A stretch of 64,000 nucleotides of DNA. Origin: Paenibacillus_E qinlingensis (lineage in GTDB: Bacteria > Bacillota > Bacilli > Paenibacillales > NBRC-103111). The notes under the pieces are model-generated. The model had not been told where the DNA came from and searched no databases. It saw only the letters and a list, made by a program, of their open reading frames with translations. The stretch's first letter is position 1. Every line of letters begins with the position of its first letter. The stretch covers positions 372,001-436,000 of the forward strand of contig NZ_JAQIVH010000003.1 of the NCBI RefSeq assembly GCF_028746185.1. The letters run 5' to 3'. Made by a program: the position numbers and the translations under genes. Of this stretch, positions 34,175 through 44,237 are shown piece by piece.

Positions 34175-35734
34175 GTGCCTATCTATAAAATGAAACCAGT
34201 CGCACTCACCGTATTAGCAGCTAGTATGGCCGCAAGTGTACTTAGCGGATGTTCCGCAGAAAAGAAAACAACTACCGCATCGAGTCAACCGAGTAGTACT
34301 GCTGCGGCAAAACCAATCGAAATTACGTGGGGCATTCAATTCCAAGCGCCGGCTGTCGTGGCCGATACGCCAGTACAGAAGTGGCTTGAACAGAAATTCA
34401 ATATCAAAATCAAGCCAGTTAAAGTAACCGATGCTAGTATCGCTTCAGGTGACGTACCGGATGTGTTCATGTTGGGAGATCCATCCAATGTATCTGCCTA
34501 CCAAGCGCAAGGTGTTCTAATGGACTTAGATCCTAATATGGTGAAAGACAAAATGCCAGAATACTATCAAGATGTGATGCAGTCGAAGGCGCTGTTCCAG
34601 ACGGTAACGTTTAGCGACAAGCTCTGGGCAGTCCCGATGTTTATCGATTTGAAACCGTATGACCTTTCAATGTTATGGCGCAAAGACTGGCTTGACAAAG
34701 TAGGTATCACGAAGCTTCCAGAGACATTAGATGAATTCGAACAGGCGGCTTATGCGTTTGCGAAGAAAGACCCAGACGGCAACGGCAAGAACGATACCTA
34801 CGGTTTGACCGGTACGGCGACGTCAACGTGGTCAACGGGCTTCTACTCGATATTTGGCGCATTTGGCGTACAACCAACCATGTGGCACGAGAAACAAGGA
34901 CAGATTATGAACGGTTCCATTATGCCAGAGGCCAAGGCTGCTCTTGAGAAACTGCGCAAATGGTACGCAGACGGCGTGATCGATCCTGAATATATTACGG
35001 ATACACAAGATTCGTACCGCAAGAAGCTGTATAACAGTCGGATCGGTGTGATTGAGGAACAAGTCGGCAAAGCAGCACTGGCTGATGGAGCGACAAATAT
35101 AGCGATGAAAGACATCAATCCGAATGCCAAGCTTCAATTGGGTAAAAATCCGAAGGGACCTGGCGGCAGCGGCAGCTGGGATTGGGGAGTGAAAAGTAAT
35201 TACATCGTGCTTGGCAACAAGGTGAAGAATGATCCAGCTAAGCTAAATAAAATTTTCGAAATATTGCGCGCAGAGAGCAGTGACGAAGAAACGATCAATA
35301 TGACGACCTTGGGCGTTAAAGGGACGCAATGGGATTTTGCAGCGAGCGGAGCGACTTCGGGTGCAACGAAAATCTTAACGGGCTTCGAAAAGCAGGAACA
35401 ACGTGATGCAGTTGGTATCCGGTTGTTCTCCCTTGGCAATATTACGACTCGGGCTTACCGGGATAAATATTCTAACCCGCAATTGAACGAAGCGGTTCGT
35501 ACCTATTCTTCCGCACCCAATCAGACAGATGCGTTATTATTCGCTGCGCTTCCATCCGATGGCAAGTACAAGAAGGATTTGACAGCGCTGACGCAAAAAT
35601 ATTTCGCACAAATCATCAGTGGAGAAGTGCCGCTTAGCGATTTCGATAAGTATGTGGCGGAGTGGAAAGCCAAGGGTGGAGACGAACTGACTAAGGAAGC
35701 TAATGAGATGTACCAGAAACAGTTCAAAAAATAA
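34175..35734 (+). CDS. Sugar ABC transporter binding lipoprotein, LplA type
   Basis: A 519-residue extracellular solute-binding protein, family 1. A signal peptide (about 1-25) ends in SVLSGC, a lipobox whose cysteine would be lipidated and anchored outside the membrane. The body has FAKKDPDGNGKNDTYGLTG, a calcium-loop-like signature of LplA-type proteins. GGGGGAG lies six bases before the GTG at 34175; an earlier GTG at 34154 would place that ribosome site inside the gene. It is followed by two permease genes; no ATPase gene is present, as is usual when a shared MsmK-type ATPase is used. Substrate is likely an oligosaccharide. Confidence 0.93.
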   Translation: MPIYKMKPVALTVLAASMAASVLSGCSAEKKTTTASSQPSSTAAAKPIEITWGIQFQAPAVVADTPVQKWLEQKFNIKIKPVKVTDASIASGDVPDVFMLGDPSNVSAYQAQGVLMDLDPNMVKDKMPEYYQDVMQSKALFQTVTFSDKLWAVPMFIDLKPYDLSMLWRKDWLDKVGITKLPETLDEFEQAAYAFAKKDPDGNGKNDTYGLTGTATSTWSTGFYSIFGAFGVQPTMWHEKQGQIMNGSIMPEAKAALEKLRKWYADGVIDPEYITDTQDSYRKKLYNSRIGVIEEQVGKAALADGATNIAMKDINPNAKLQLGKNPKGPGGSGSWDWGVKSNYIVLGNKVKNDPAKLNKIFEILRAESSDEETINMTTLGVKGTQWDFAASGATSGATKILTGFEKQEQRDAVGIRLFSLGNITTRAYRDKYSNPQLNEAVRTYSSAPNQTDALLFAALPSDGKYKKDLTALTQKYFAQIISGEVPLSDFDKYVAEWKAKGGDELTKEANEMYQKQFKK

Positions 35735-35758
35735 TCAGCTTGAGAAGCGAATCCATAT

Positions 35759-35790
35759 CCTCGGCAGCAAGTCCTTAACTGCTGCCGAGG
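35759..35790 (+). promoter_or_regulatory. Hairpin between binding-protein and permease genes
   Basis: CCTCGGCAGC and GCTGCCGAGG form a perfect 10-bp stem with a 12-base loop and no T run. It may stabilise the upstream mRNA or reduce expression of the permeases. Confidence 0.75.
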
Positions 35791-35826
35791 AGGCGTCGCA
35801 ACTGGCCCTGAGGAAGTGCACAAGAC

Positions 35827-36726
35827 ATGAAGACGATAATGAAAAATAGGGAGCTGTTTGCGCTCTATTTGTTTGCCTTTGCCTTTTTTCTCGTATTCAA
35901 ATATGGCCCGATCTACGGTGTACTGATCGCTTTCAAAGATTTTCGCGTCATCGATGGCATATGGGGCAGCCCATGGGTGGGCTTTAAGCATTTTGAGGCG
36001 CTCTTTCATTCATCAGATTTCTACCGATTACTGAGTAATACGCTGCTGCTAAATCTCTATTTGCTGCTGTTCGCCTTTCCCGCACCGATCGTACTGGCGC
36101 TTCTGCTTAATGAAATCAGATCCCGTTTTTTTCAACGCTTCGTACAGATGACGATGTATCTGCCGCATTTCGTTTCGTGGGTCATTATGTCAGGCCTTGT
36201 CATCTATTTCCTGTCGCCGACCACGGGCATTGTGGCTGAGATCGTGGGCTGGTTCGGTGGGAAACCGGTATTTTACATGGGCCATAAGGAATATTTTCGC
36301 TCCATTGTGGTGGGTTCGGCCATTTTGAAGGATATCGGCTGGGGCTCCATTATTTACTTTGCTGCACTGTCGGGCATTAATCCGGAACTGCATGAATCAG
36401 CAACTATGGATGGTGCAAATCGCTGGCAGCGTTTGTTTCATATTAATATTCCGTCAATTATGCCGACCATTGCAATTATGTTCATTCTGAGCCTAGGCGG
36501 CTTCTTGAGCGCAAACTTTGAACAAATTATCAACTTGCTCAATCCTGTCACCTTTGATACGGGAGATGTCATTGACACTTACGTCTATCGCGTTGGACTA
36601 CAGCAATTTCAATACAGTTATACGGCTGCGATTGGCTTGTTCAAGTCTTTAGTAGGATTGCTGCTGATTCTGGGAGCTAACTTCACGGTGCGTAGACTAA
36701 GCAAGGGAGAGAGCGGCTTATGGTAG
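35827..36726 (+). CDS. ABC transporter permease, LplB type
   Basis: A 299-residue inner-membrane permease with six predicted helices. YGPIYGVLIAFKDFRVIDGIWGSPWVGFKHF is the characteristic LplB start, written here only as a region (about residues 26-56). The ATPase-contacting loop contains ESATMDGANRWQRLFHINIP. It pairs with the YtcP-type permease 13 bp downstream to import the sugar bound by the lipoprotein. A ribosome site is weak (CCTGAGGAAG upstream). Confidence 0.93.
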   Translation: MKTIMKNRELFALYLFAFAFFLVFKYGPIYGVLIAFKDFRVIDGIWGSPWVGFKHFEALFHSSDFYRLLSNTLLLNLYLLLFAFPAPIVLALLLNEIRSRFFQRFVQMTMYLPHFVSWVIMSGLVIYFLSPTTGIVAEIVGWFGGKPVFYMGHKEYFRSIVVGSAILKDIGWGSIIYFAALSGINPELHESATMDGANRWQRLFHINIPSIMPTIAIMFILSLGGFLSANFEQIINLLNPVTFDTGDVIDTYVYRVGLQQFQYSYTAAIGLFKSLVGLLLILGANFTVRRLSKGESGLW

Positions 36727-36739
36727 GAGGATTCGCAAC

Positions 36740-37609
36740 ATGAGAACTGGAAACTGGCAAGATCGATTAAGCGTTAGCCTCATTTATATTGTACTTGGCG
36801 TACTTGCCATTATTGTCGTCTACCCTTTTATTCACGTGTTGTCGGTATCGCTAAGTGGAAGGGGAGAGGCGCTCCGCAGCGGTTTTCACTGGATTCCGAA
36901 GGATCTGACCTTGACACCTTACAAGGAATTACTGACCTATCCGTTCATCTGGAAAGGGTACGGCAATACGTTGTTTCGGATGGTTGTTGGCACAGCACTT
37001 ACGTTGATCGTTACCGTATGCGCAGCGTATCCGCTGTCTCGCAATGAAATGCCATGGAAGCGGGTATTGGTAATGCTCCTGCTCTTTACCATGATCTTTG
37101 ATGGTGGAATCGTGCCGAACTATTTGCTAATCAAGGAGCTGCATCTGTTGAATACGCGGTGGGTCTACGTGCTGCCGCATGCGGCGAACGCGTTTCAAGT
37201 GCTAGTCATGATCTCGTTCTTCCGTTCGATTCCTGATGCGTTAATTGAAGCAGCACGGATTGACGGAGCACGTGATCTGCGAATTCTCATTCGCATTATT
37301 TTGCCGCTGTCTGTCCCCGTTTTAGTGACAATCGGACTATGGTCGCTTGTGTATCACATTAATGCATTTATGGACAATTTGCTGTATGTGACCGATCAAT
37401 CCAAGTTCGTGCTGCAGCAGATCGTTCGGCAAATTCTGATCGAGAACAGGCTCGATCCGTTTACGACGGCTGTGAATGAGGTTCCGCCTGCGCCTGAGAG
37501 CTTGAAGATGGCAGCGGTCATTGTATCCGCCCTTCCTGTGCTGGTCATGTATCCATTCCTGCTTCGTTATTTCGAGAAAGGTACTATGATTGGTTCGGTG
37601 AAGGGGTAA
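36740..37609 (+). CDS. ABC transporter permease, YtcP type
   Basis: A 289-residue permease with six helices, the second half of the heterodimer. The YtcP hallmarks are YPFIHVLSVSLSGRGEAL near the start, FDGGIVPNYLLIKEL in the middle, the EAA loop EAARIDGARDLRILIRIILP and the C-terminal EKGTMIGSVKG. AGGAGG lies about eight bases before the ATG. It is followed by the giant secreted protein gene after a 63-bp gap. Confidence 0.93.
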   Translation: MRTGNWQDRLSVSLIYIVLGVLAIIVVYPFIHVLSVSLSGRGEALRSGFHWIPKDLTLTPYKELLTYPFIWKGYGNTLFRMVVGTALTLIVTVCAAYPLSRNEMPWKRVLVMLLLFTMIFDGGIVPNYLLIKELHLLNTRWVYVLPHAANAFQVLVMISFFRSIPDALIEAARIDGARDLRILIRIILPLSVPVLVTIGLWSLVYHINAFMDNLLYVTDQSKFVLQQIVRQILIENRLDPFTTAVNEVPPAPESLKMAAVIVSALPVLVMYPFLLRYFEKGTMIGSVKG

Positions 37610-37672
37610 CGCAGTCCTGATCACTTCTCACTAGTGTCAAGTGAAATTTTATTTGCGAAGGGATGTAGAGAT

Positions 37673-40600
37673 ATGCTTAGAAAAAAAGCAATTATTCTCG
37701 CGATCACTGCAATTTTGTTGAACCTGTTTGTTTTACCAGCAATTCAGGCCGAATCCGGTTTACCGGAAACGGTCTTCTATGTGGCAACGAATGGAAGCGA
37801 TTCCAATGCTGGCGGGATCGACGAGCCTTTTCAAACGATAGAAAAGGCTCGTGATGCAGTTCGTCAGTTGAAGAGCACTTCCGGCTTGCCAGCTGGAGGT
37901 GTAACCGTATATTTGCGTGGCGGCACATATAATCGAACAGCCAGCTTCCAGATCGAGCAGCAGGATTCTGGTACGGCTGATAGTCCGATCACGTACAAAG
38001 CCTATCCTAACGAGAGTGTAAGACTTTCCGGCGGCCAATCGCTTGACAAGAATTGGTTCACGCCAGTCACCGACCAGGCGATCCTGCAGCGGATCATTAG
38101 TGTCGATGCCCGTACCAAGGTGCTGAAGGTTGATCTGCGTAGTCACGGTATTTCAGATTACGGGGTGATGAGCCGACATGGTTACTACAAGGCCAATGAT
38201 GTTAGTCAGGTTCCGCCTATGGAGCTGTATGTGGCAGGCGAGGGAATGACGCTTGCACGCTGGCCGAATAACGGCACGGTGCAAATGGGCGACATCATCG
38301 ATCCTGGTCCGATTCGCAAGGATACGGATTTGCAGGATCGAGGAGGTACGTTTAGTTACACGTATGACCGGCCGCAATACTGGACGAATGCCGACGACAT
38401 TTGGCTGGATGGGATTTTCGGATATAGCTGGGAATGGTCATACAACAAAGTAGCATCGATTGATACCCTGAATAAGCGAATAACATTGCGCTACGGCGAA
38501 ATGAGCGGCTTGTTCAAGAACTGGTATCCGGATTTCCATTTCGCGCAAAATTTGCTCGAGGAGATCGATATGCCCGGCGAATATTACATTGACCGTGCAC
38601 AGGGCGTCTTGTATTTCATGCCAACAGCATCGTTTGAAGTGCAGCATCCTGAGATTACCGTGACGATGTTGAAAACGCCGATGATTAATTCGGTCGGAGC
38701 TTCCTATGTTACATTCGAGGATCTCACTTTGGAGAATGGGCGCGATTCGGCTGTAGTCATTATGGGTGGCGATCATGTGCTGCTATCTCACTGCGAAATC
38801 CGCAACTTTACGAACGGCGGCGTGCAGATCAATACGCAGAGCCGGTGGTTATATAATGATTTTGCGACAGCAATGGGGGTGAATCACGGAATAACAAGCA
38901 GTCATATCCATCATATCGGTGGGACTGCGGTCACTTTAAATGGAGGAAGCCGTGTCACGCTTGCGCCTGGTAACAACTATGTGGAAAACTCTCATATTCA
39001 CGATTTTGCTTATTATCACAAGGCGTACAATCCGAGCGTCATTTTGACAGGTGTGGGCAACAGGGTGTCTCACAACGAAATTCACGATGCGCCACATCCC
39101 GGTATTCTGATCTTCGGCAACGACCACTCCGTGGAATACAACAACATTTATGATGTATGTAAAATGTTCTCCGACCTCGGGGCCATCTATATGAACGCAG
39201 GCGAAACACCGCAGCAACGGGGGACCGTTATTAAGGGTAATTATTTCCATAACATTGGTGAATCCAAAGCTGGGGTAGAAGGCGTTTATCCAGATAATTT
39301 CACGATGGGGCTGACAATTGAAGATAATATTTTTTACAAAATGGGCAATTCCGCAGTTAAAAATAACGGTGGAGCACACATCAAAACTCGGAATAATCTG
39401 TTTATCGATAGTGAAGTACCTTATGATTATGCCGACATCTATCTAGGTGACGCACCAGATAAGCAGATCCCGAAGAACTACATGCCGAAATGGCAGACGT
39501 TGTTTGCTCAAAATAATAATTTTGTAGGGACGCCATATTTGGTCAAATATCCGGAGCTCGCGGACTTCTTTACGGAAAATCGGTATTATCCAACCACGAA
39601 TACCTTAGAGAATAATGTGATCTATAACCCTACCAGGGCTCGCAGCAGCATCACTAACGCGCAAGGGGCATACGATAAGTTTAATTTGCTGCAGTATGCG
39701 AATAACTGGGTGACGAATAGTGATCCTGGCTTTGTGAATCTGGCGGCAGGTGATCTCAATCTGAAAAGCGACGCCGCTGTGTTCCAACAAATTCCCGGAT
39801 TCCATCCGATTCCATTTAATGAAATGGGAATTATCGGGAAAGCAGGGCCGTATCTGGCACCAGATACCATTCCAGTGCAAGGTGTTCGAGCCTACGATAC
39901 AAACGTAACGATTGGCATTGGCAAGGTATATGAGCTGCATACGGCTGTGTTACCGTGGGACGCGACGAATTCAAAGCTGCTATTTACGTCCAGCGATCCA
40001 AGTGTGGTCAAAGTGGACAGCAAAGGAACGCTTAAGGGGGCGGGCATCGGGCAAGCCGTCATCACAGTCACATCAGCAGAAAATCCGCTGCTTCAAGACG
40101 AAGTCTTGATTGACGTCGAGATCGGAGACGGTATTTACGAATATACCGATTTCGAGACAGGGCGGAATAGCTGGCCGGTGGATCCGAATCGGTCCGTCGT
40201 AGATATGAATGGCAATCATATGTATAAAGTACTGAAGGGAGCGACGGCGGTTTCACCGAATGAATATGCCAACTACGAACTAACATTCAAGATGAAGACT
40301 CCACCAACCATGCCGAGTCTAGGCACGATCTATTTCTTCGACAGGCTAGGTTCTAGCGGAGGGGGCCGTATTGGATACCGCAAGCTGGAAGACGGCACGT
40401 CCAAATGGCTTCTCTATAATAAGGCCTGGGGAACTGTTAAGGAAGTGAACTTGCCATACTCGGATTTGGCGCCAGATACCGAGTACAGCGTCAAGCTGCT
40501 TGTAAAAGGGGCTGACATCAGCCTCTACGTAGGTGGCGTGCTGAAGCTGAAGGCGACGGATGCGACGTACAATCCGTCCGGTACGGTCGGCTTTTATGCA

Positions 40601-42310
40601 GGCGGCTTCGACTACCTGCTGTTCGATGACATCAAGCTGTCGGTACCAACCACGAAGGTTGCCGGGCTGCTGTTGGATCGAACCAGCGCGAATATCGGGA
40701 ATGATGAGCAGCTGAAGCTGCAGGTGAGCTTTGACCCTTCGGACAGTGTCAATCATGCTGTTTATTGGACATCGAGCAATCCGGGCGCAGCCGTTGTTGA
40801 TGGAACCGGCTTGGTTACCGCCGTCGGCTCAGGTGAGACGGACATCACCGTGACATCGATCGAGACGCCCGAAGCGTCAGCGACTAGCCATATCATCGTG
40901 TCGGACGTTCTGCTGAAGACGGATTTTGAATCTGGCGGGGGTGGCTGGCCTGTAGATCCGAATCGGAGCATTATCACGGCGAACGGCAACCATGCGTATC
41001 GGCTTTTGAAAGGGGCGTCAGCCACATCTCCGCGTTCGTTCACGAATTATGATTTAACGTTCAAAATGAAGACACCGGCCACCATTCCGAGCGCAGCAAC
41101 ATTATATATCTTTGATCGCTTAGTTTCCGGCAGCGGAGACAGAATCGGGTACCGAAAGACGGTGGACGGAGCGTCACAATGGATTCTTTATAACGGTTCC
41201 TGGGCAACAGTGAAACAGGCTAGCCTGAACTATGAGGACTTGGTTCCGAATACGGAGTATACCTTTGAGCTGATCGTGAACGGCGCGGATATCTCCCTAT
41301 TCGTCAATGGGGTGCTCAAGTTAAAAGCTTCCGATCCTGCGCACAATCTGACCGGAACGATTGGGTTCTATGCAGGCGGTTTCGATAATCTGCTCTTTGA
41401 CGACATCGTGGTTACGCAGCTTCGTGAGCCGATAACGCAAGCATCCATTACACCTGCCCAGCCGGATGGAGCAAATAACTGGTACGTGCATCCAATTACA
41501 ATTCAGTTAGGTAAGGGCGAACATTCTTCCACGTTGGCACAAACAAATTATAGGTTGGATGACGGGGCGACTTGGCAGCCTTATGTAACGCCGATTGTGA
41601 TAGAGACAGACGGCATCCACACGGTTTCTTATCGATCTACGGATTATGTAGGGAAAGTGGAAGCCGTGCAAACGAAAACTGTTCAGCTCGATAGGACGGG
41701 GCCAAGTGTAACGATTTCCACGCCAAGCGTGAATCAGGCGTTGAAGAACAGCGAAGTGCTTACGCCCCAATTCATATTGGCGGATTTCTTGTCCGGCGTA
41801 GATCCGTCGAAGACGAAGGTATGGCTTGATGAGCAGCCAATCGTTGAGGGTGATCCGATTCCACTCTACACCCTCCCTCTCGGGATGCATGAGCTGATCG
41901 TGACGGGGGTTGATGCAGTGGGGAACCAAGGAAGTCACACGGTTACATTCCAAACTTATGCGGACACCGACTCGCTGCAAACGCTCATTAGTCAATTTAC
42001 GGCGATGTCATGGATTACGAATAAGGGAATCGCCAACAGTCTGGTTGTCAAGCTGCAGCATAACAACTTGGAGGCCTTTCTTCATGAAGTGGAAGCACAA
42101 AAGGGTAAACATATCACATCCGCTGCTGCTCAGATACTCCTGAGGGATGCGAACAACTTGCAGATGACGATGAACCTGACGATGAACCAAAAAGGAGAAT
42201 TCCATGATTCCGTTTCATCAATTAAGAGAGGCGATCATAGCCGTTCAACAAAGGCCGACAACCCTGACTTCCGGAGCTTTGACCCCGGCGCGAAGAAGGG
42301 CTCATCTTGA
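37673..42310 (+). CDS. Giant secreted beta-helix protein with BIG2, duplicated and FIMAH domains
   Basis: A 1545-residue exported protein. The ATG at 37673, after GAAGGGA, starts a clear signal peptide (LRKKAIILAITAILLNLFVLPAIQA). FYVATNGSDSNAGG begins a right-handed parallel beta-helix (about 35-660), the fold of polysaccharide lyases and glycosidases. Then come two BIG2-like Ig domains (about 700-760 and 935-1000) alternating with two copies of a 170-residue domain, each opening with WPVDPNRS (about 830 and 1090) and ending FYAGGFD. An Ig-like region and a C-terminal FIMAH domain (LQTLISQFTAMSWITNKGIANSL) follow. The last 107 bp overlap the next gene. Probably acts on a plant or microbial polysaccharide outside the cell; the catalytic residues are not identified. 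Confidence 0.88.
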   Translation: MLRKKAIILAITAILLNLFVLPAIQAESGLPETVFYVATNGSDSNAGGIDEPFQTIEKARDAVRQLKSTSGLPAGGVTVYLRGGTYNRTASFQIEQQDSGTADSPITYKAYPNESVRLSGGQSLDKNWFTPVTDQAILQRIISVDARTKVLKVDLRSHGISDYGVMSRHGYYKANDVSQVPPMELYVAGEGMTLARWPNNGTVQMGDIIDPGPIRKDTDLQDRGGTFSYTYDRPQYWTNADDIWLDGIFGYSWEWSYNKVASIDTLNKRITLRYGEMSGLFKNWYPDFHFAQNLLEEIDMPGEYYIDRAQGVLYFMPTASFEVQHPEITVTMLKTPMINSVGASYVTFEDLTLENGRDSAVVIMGGDHVLLSHCEIRNFTNGGVQINTQSRWLYNDFATAMGVNHGITSSHIHHIGGTAVTLNGGSRVTLAPGNNYVENSHIHDFAYYHKAYNPSVILTGVGNRVSHNEIHDAPHPGILIFGNDHSVEYNNIYDVCKMFSDLGAIYMNAGETPQQRGTVIKGNYFHNIGESKAGVEGVYPDNFTMGLTIEDNIFYKMGNSAVKNNGGAHIKTRNNLFIDSEVPYDYADIYLGDAPDKQIPKNYMPKWQTLFAQNNNFVGTPYLVKYPELADFFTENRYYPTTNTLENNVIYNPTRARSSITNAQGAYDKFNLLQYANNWVTNSDPGFVNLAAGDLNLKSDAAVFQQIPGFHPIPFNEMGIIGKAGPYLAPDTIPVQGVRAYDTNVTIGIGKVYELHTAVLPWDATNSKLLFTSSDPSVVKVDSKGTLKGAGIGQAVITVTSAENPLLQDEVLIDVEIGDGIYEYTDFETGRNSWPVDPNRSVVDMNGNHMYKVLKGATAVSPNEYANYELTFKMKTPPTMPSLGTIYFFDRLGSSGGGRIGYRKLEDGTSKWLLYNKAWGTVKEVNLPYSDLAPDTEYSVKLLVKGADISLYVGGVLKLKATDATYNPSGTVGFYAGGFDYLLFDDIKLSVPTTKVAGLLLDRTSANIGNDEQLKLQVSFDPSDSVNHAVYWTSSNPGAAVVDGTGLVTAVGSGETDITVTSIETPEASATSHIIVSDVLLKTDFESGGGGWPVDPNRSIITANGNHAYRLLKGASATSPRSFTNYDLTFKMKTPATIPSAATLYIFDRLVSGSGDRIGYRKTVDGASQWILYNGSWATVKQASLNYEDLVPNTEYTFELIVNGADISLFVNGVLKLKASDPAHNLTGTIGFYAGGFDNLLFDDIVVTQLREPITQASITPAQPDGANNWYVHPITIQLGKGEHSSTLAQTNYRLDDGATWQPYVTPIVIETDGIHTVSYRSTDYVGKVEAVQTKTVQLDRTGPSVTISTPSVNQALKNSEVLTPQFILADFLSGVDPSKTKVWLDEQPIVEGDPIPLYTLPLGMHELIVTGVDAVGNQGSHTVTFQTYADTDSLQTLISQFTAMSWITNKGIANSLVVKLQHNNLEAFLHEVEAQKGKHITSAAAQILLRDANNLQMTMNLTMNQKGEFHDSVSSIKRGDHSRSTKADNPDFRSFDPGAKKGSS

Positions 42311-44051
42311 GGCGCCGCATCTCGCCCATTTAATGAAGGAAATACGAGAGGAAGCGGAGAGGGCCAGGCGTGAGCCTGTTCCTCTCCTGTCATTCTCGGA
42401 TTTCCAGACATTTCATTCGTTAGGCACGCGTAAGGAATTCGAAAAGCCCTATTTTGAACGTAGAGGACGCTTACTTGCCCTTGCCTTGACGATGATACTA
42501 GATGATAGCAATGCTTATAAGGAGACGCTGGAGAATCTTATTTGGGAAATATGTAATGAGTATGCCTGGGCGGTACCGGCGCATCTGCCAGATTCGATAG
42601 ACCAAGTTTTGACGGCGAATGTCCCTCCTAATCGCCATGTGGATTTGTTCGCCGCTGAAACGGCACATGCGTTGGCCGAAGTGCTGGATCTCGTAGGGAA
42701 CCGTTTGAATGACTGGGTTACGCACCGGGTGAAGCAAGAAATCGAGCAACGTGTGTTTCAGCCTGTGTTCGAAAGTGCTCATCATTTCATGTGGACGTCA
42801 AAGATAAATAATTGGTCGGCCGTATGTGGTGGTGCCGTTGGGATGGCGGCGTTGTTGCTCATTGATGATCGGGAACGGCTGGCAGGCATGCAAGACCGGG
42901 TTGTCAGTGCGATGGATAGCTTTCTTGCTGGATATGGAGAGGATGGCTGCTGTCCTGAGGGCCTTGCATATTGGAGGTACGGTTTTGGGTATTTTGTTTA
43001 TTGGGCTGAGATGCTTTACGAGTTTACCAGCGGATCGATCGATTTGTTAAAGCAGGACAAAATTAAGAGGATTGCCGAATTCCCGGCAGCCGTTGCACTC
43101 AGCGATTCCGCTTGCATCAATTACTCGGATTGTAGGCACACCTTTAGGCACGCTACTGGACTGATCAGCCGTTTGTGCAGCAGACTAAACATTGCTCCGC
43201 CGACAATGACAAGTGTACCTTCGTTTCATGAAGATCATTGTTACCGCTGGCCATTCGTCTTCCGCAACATCCTATGGACAGAACCCAAATGGTTGCATAC
43301 GCAAGGCGCAGAGGGTACATTCTACTTCCACAGTACGGATTGGTTGGTGGATAAACGCGAAACTTCCACAGGTTTGCTTGCCTTTTCAGCTAAAGGAGGA
43401 CACAACAACGAGCCTCACAATCATAACGACCTCGGACATTTTATTCTTCATATCGAGGGAGATACGTTGTTGGCGGATCTCGGGATGGGTGTATACACCC
43501 GCGAATATTTCGGGAAAGAACGCTATGACCACCTGCATGCATCATCTGGAGGGCACTCGGTTCCTATTATCAATGGTGAGCATCAGGCAGCCGGTGAAGC
43601 ACACAGGGCAATCGTCACAAGATACGAAACGGATCAAGGCGCTGTCAGGTTTGAACTGGATTTGACGCATGCCTACAGACCAGAGGCGCGAATTCGCTCC
43701 TTCCGACGGTCCTTCGAGTGGAAAGTCCGCCAAGAGGAAGCGAGCTCGGAGCTCACGTTGACGGATCATTTCATTTTTGATGAGGAAATGATGGAGACAG
43801 AGCGTAACTTAACGGAGCATTTCATCAGTTTCCATAAACCAGTTCTCAGCGATGGCGAGGTAACTTGGTCGGGTGAGAAGGGAAATGTCCATTTACGATT
43901 TGAACCGTCTATGTTGTCGGCGTATGTAGAACCAGTAGTGATACCTAGTCGTGATCCCCAGCCATTGACAGTATACCGACTACATCTTCACGCCAAGCGG
44001 TTGGCTCAAACCTATACGTGCGGGTTAGTCATGACATGCTGTATACACTAA
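42204..44051 (+). CDS. Heparinase II/III-family protein
   Basis: A 615-residue cytoplasmic enzyme, without a signal peptide. The first 340 residues form an (alpha/alpha) toroid (EICNEYAWAVPAHLP; YGEDGCCPEGLAYWRYG), and the rest a beta-sandwich with the family motif GGHNNEPHNHNDLGHFIL followed by LADLGMG. Such enzymes eliminate or hydrolyse uronate-containing oligosaccharides. AAAGGAG lies seven bases before the ATG, inside the coding frame of the preceding gene, so translation is coupled by overlap. Substrate is inferred to be the oligosaccharide imported by this operon. A terminator follows. Confidence 0.9.
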   Translation: MIPFHQLREAIIAVQQRPTTLTSGALTPARRRAHLEAPHLAHLMKEIREEAERARREPVPLLSFSDFQTFHSLGTRKEFEKPYFERRGRLLALALTMILDDSNAYKETLENLIWEICNEYAWAVPAHLPDSIDQVLTANVPPNRHVDLFAAETAHALAEVLDLVGNRLNDWVTHRVKQEIEQRVFQPVFESAHHFMWTSKINNWSAVCGGAVGMAALLLIDDRERLAGMQDRVVSAMDSFLAGYGEDGCCPEGLAYWRYGFGYFVYWAEMLYEFTSGSIDLLKQDKIKRIAEFPAAVALSDSACINYSDCRHTFRHATGLISRLCSRLNIAPPTMTSVPSFHEDHCYRWPFVFRNILWTEPKWLHTQGAEGTFYFHSTDWLVDKRETSTGLLAFSAKGGHNNEPHNHNDLGHFILHIEGDTLLADLGMGVYTREYFGKERYDHLHASSGGHSVPIINGEHQAAGEAHRAIVTRYETDQGAVRFELDLTHAYRPEARIRSFRRSFEWKVRQEEASSELTLTDHFIFDEEMMETERNLTEHFISFHKPVLSDGEVTWSGEKGNVHLRFEPSMLSAYVEPVVIPSRDPQPLTVYRLHLHAKRLAQTYTCGLVMTCCIH

Positions 44052-44120
44052 ACCCGTTATGCAAGCTGGAATGTCAATAGATGGTTATCGTCGTCGATTC
44101 GGGATGAAACACGATAAGGG

Positions 44121-44150
44121 GAACAGGTTCATTCGAACCTGTTCTTCTTC
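44121..44150 (+). terminator. Terminator of the polysaccharide operon
   Basis: GAACAGGTTC and GAACCTGTTC form a perfect stem with an ATTC loop, followed by TTCTTC. Confidence 0.85.
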
Positions 44151-44237
44151 ATGTTCATACGGCTATCCTTCCAACAAGTGACCAATAGGCACCTGAACAC
44201 ATACAATGGTTAAGAGTTGGAAGGGAGTGGCCGGAGC

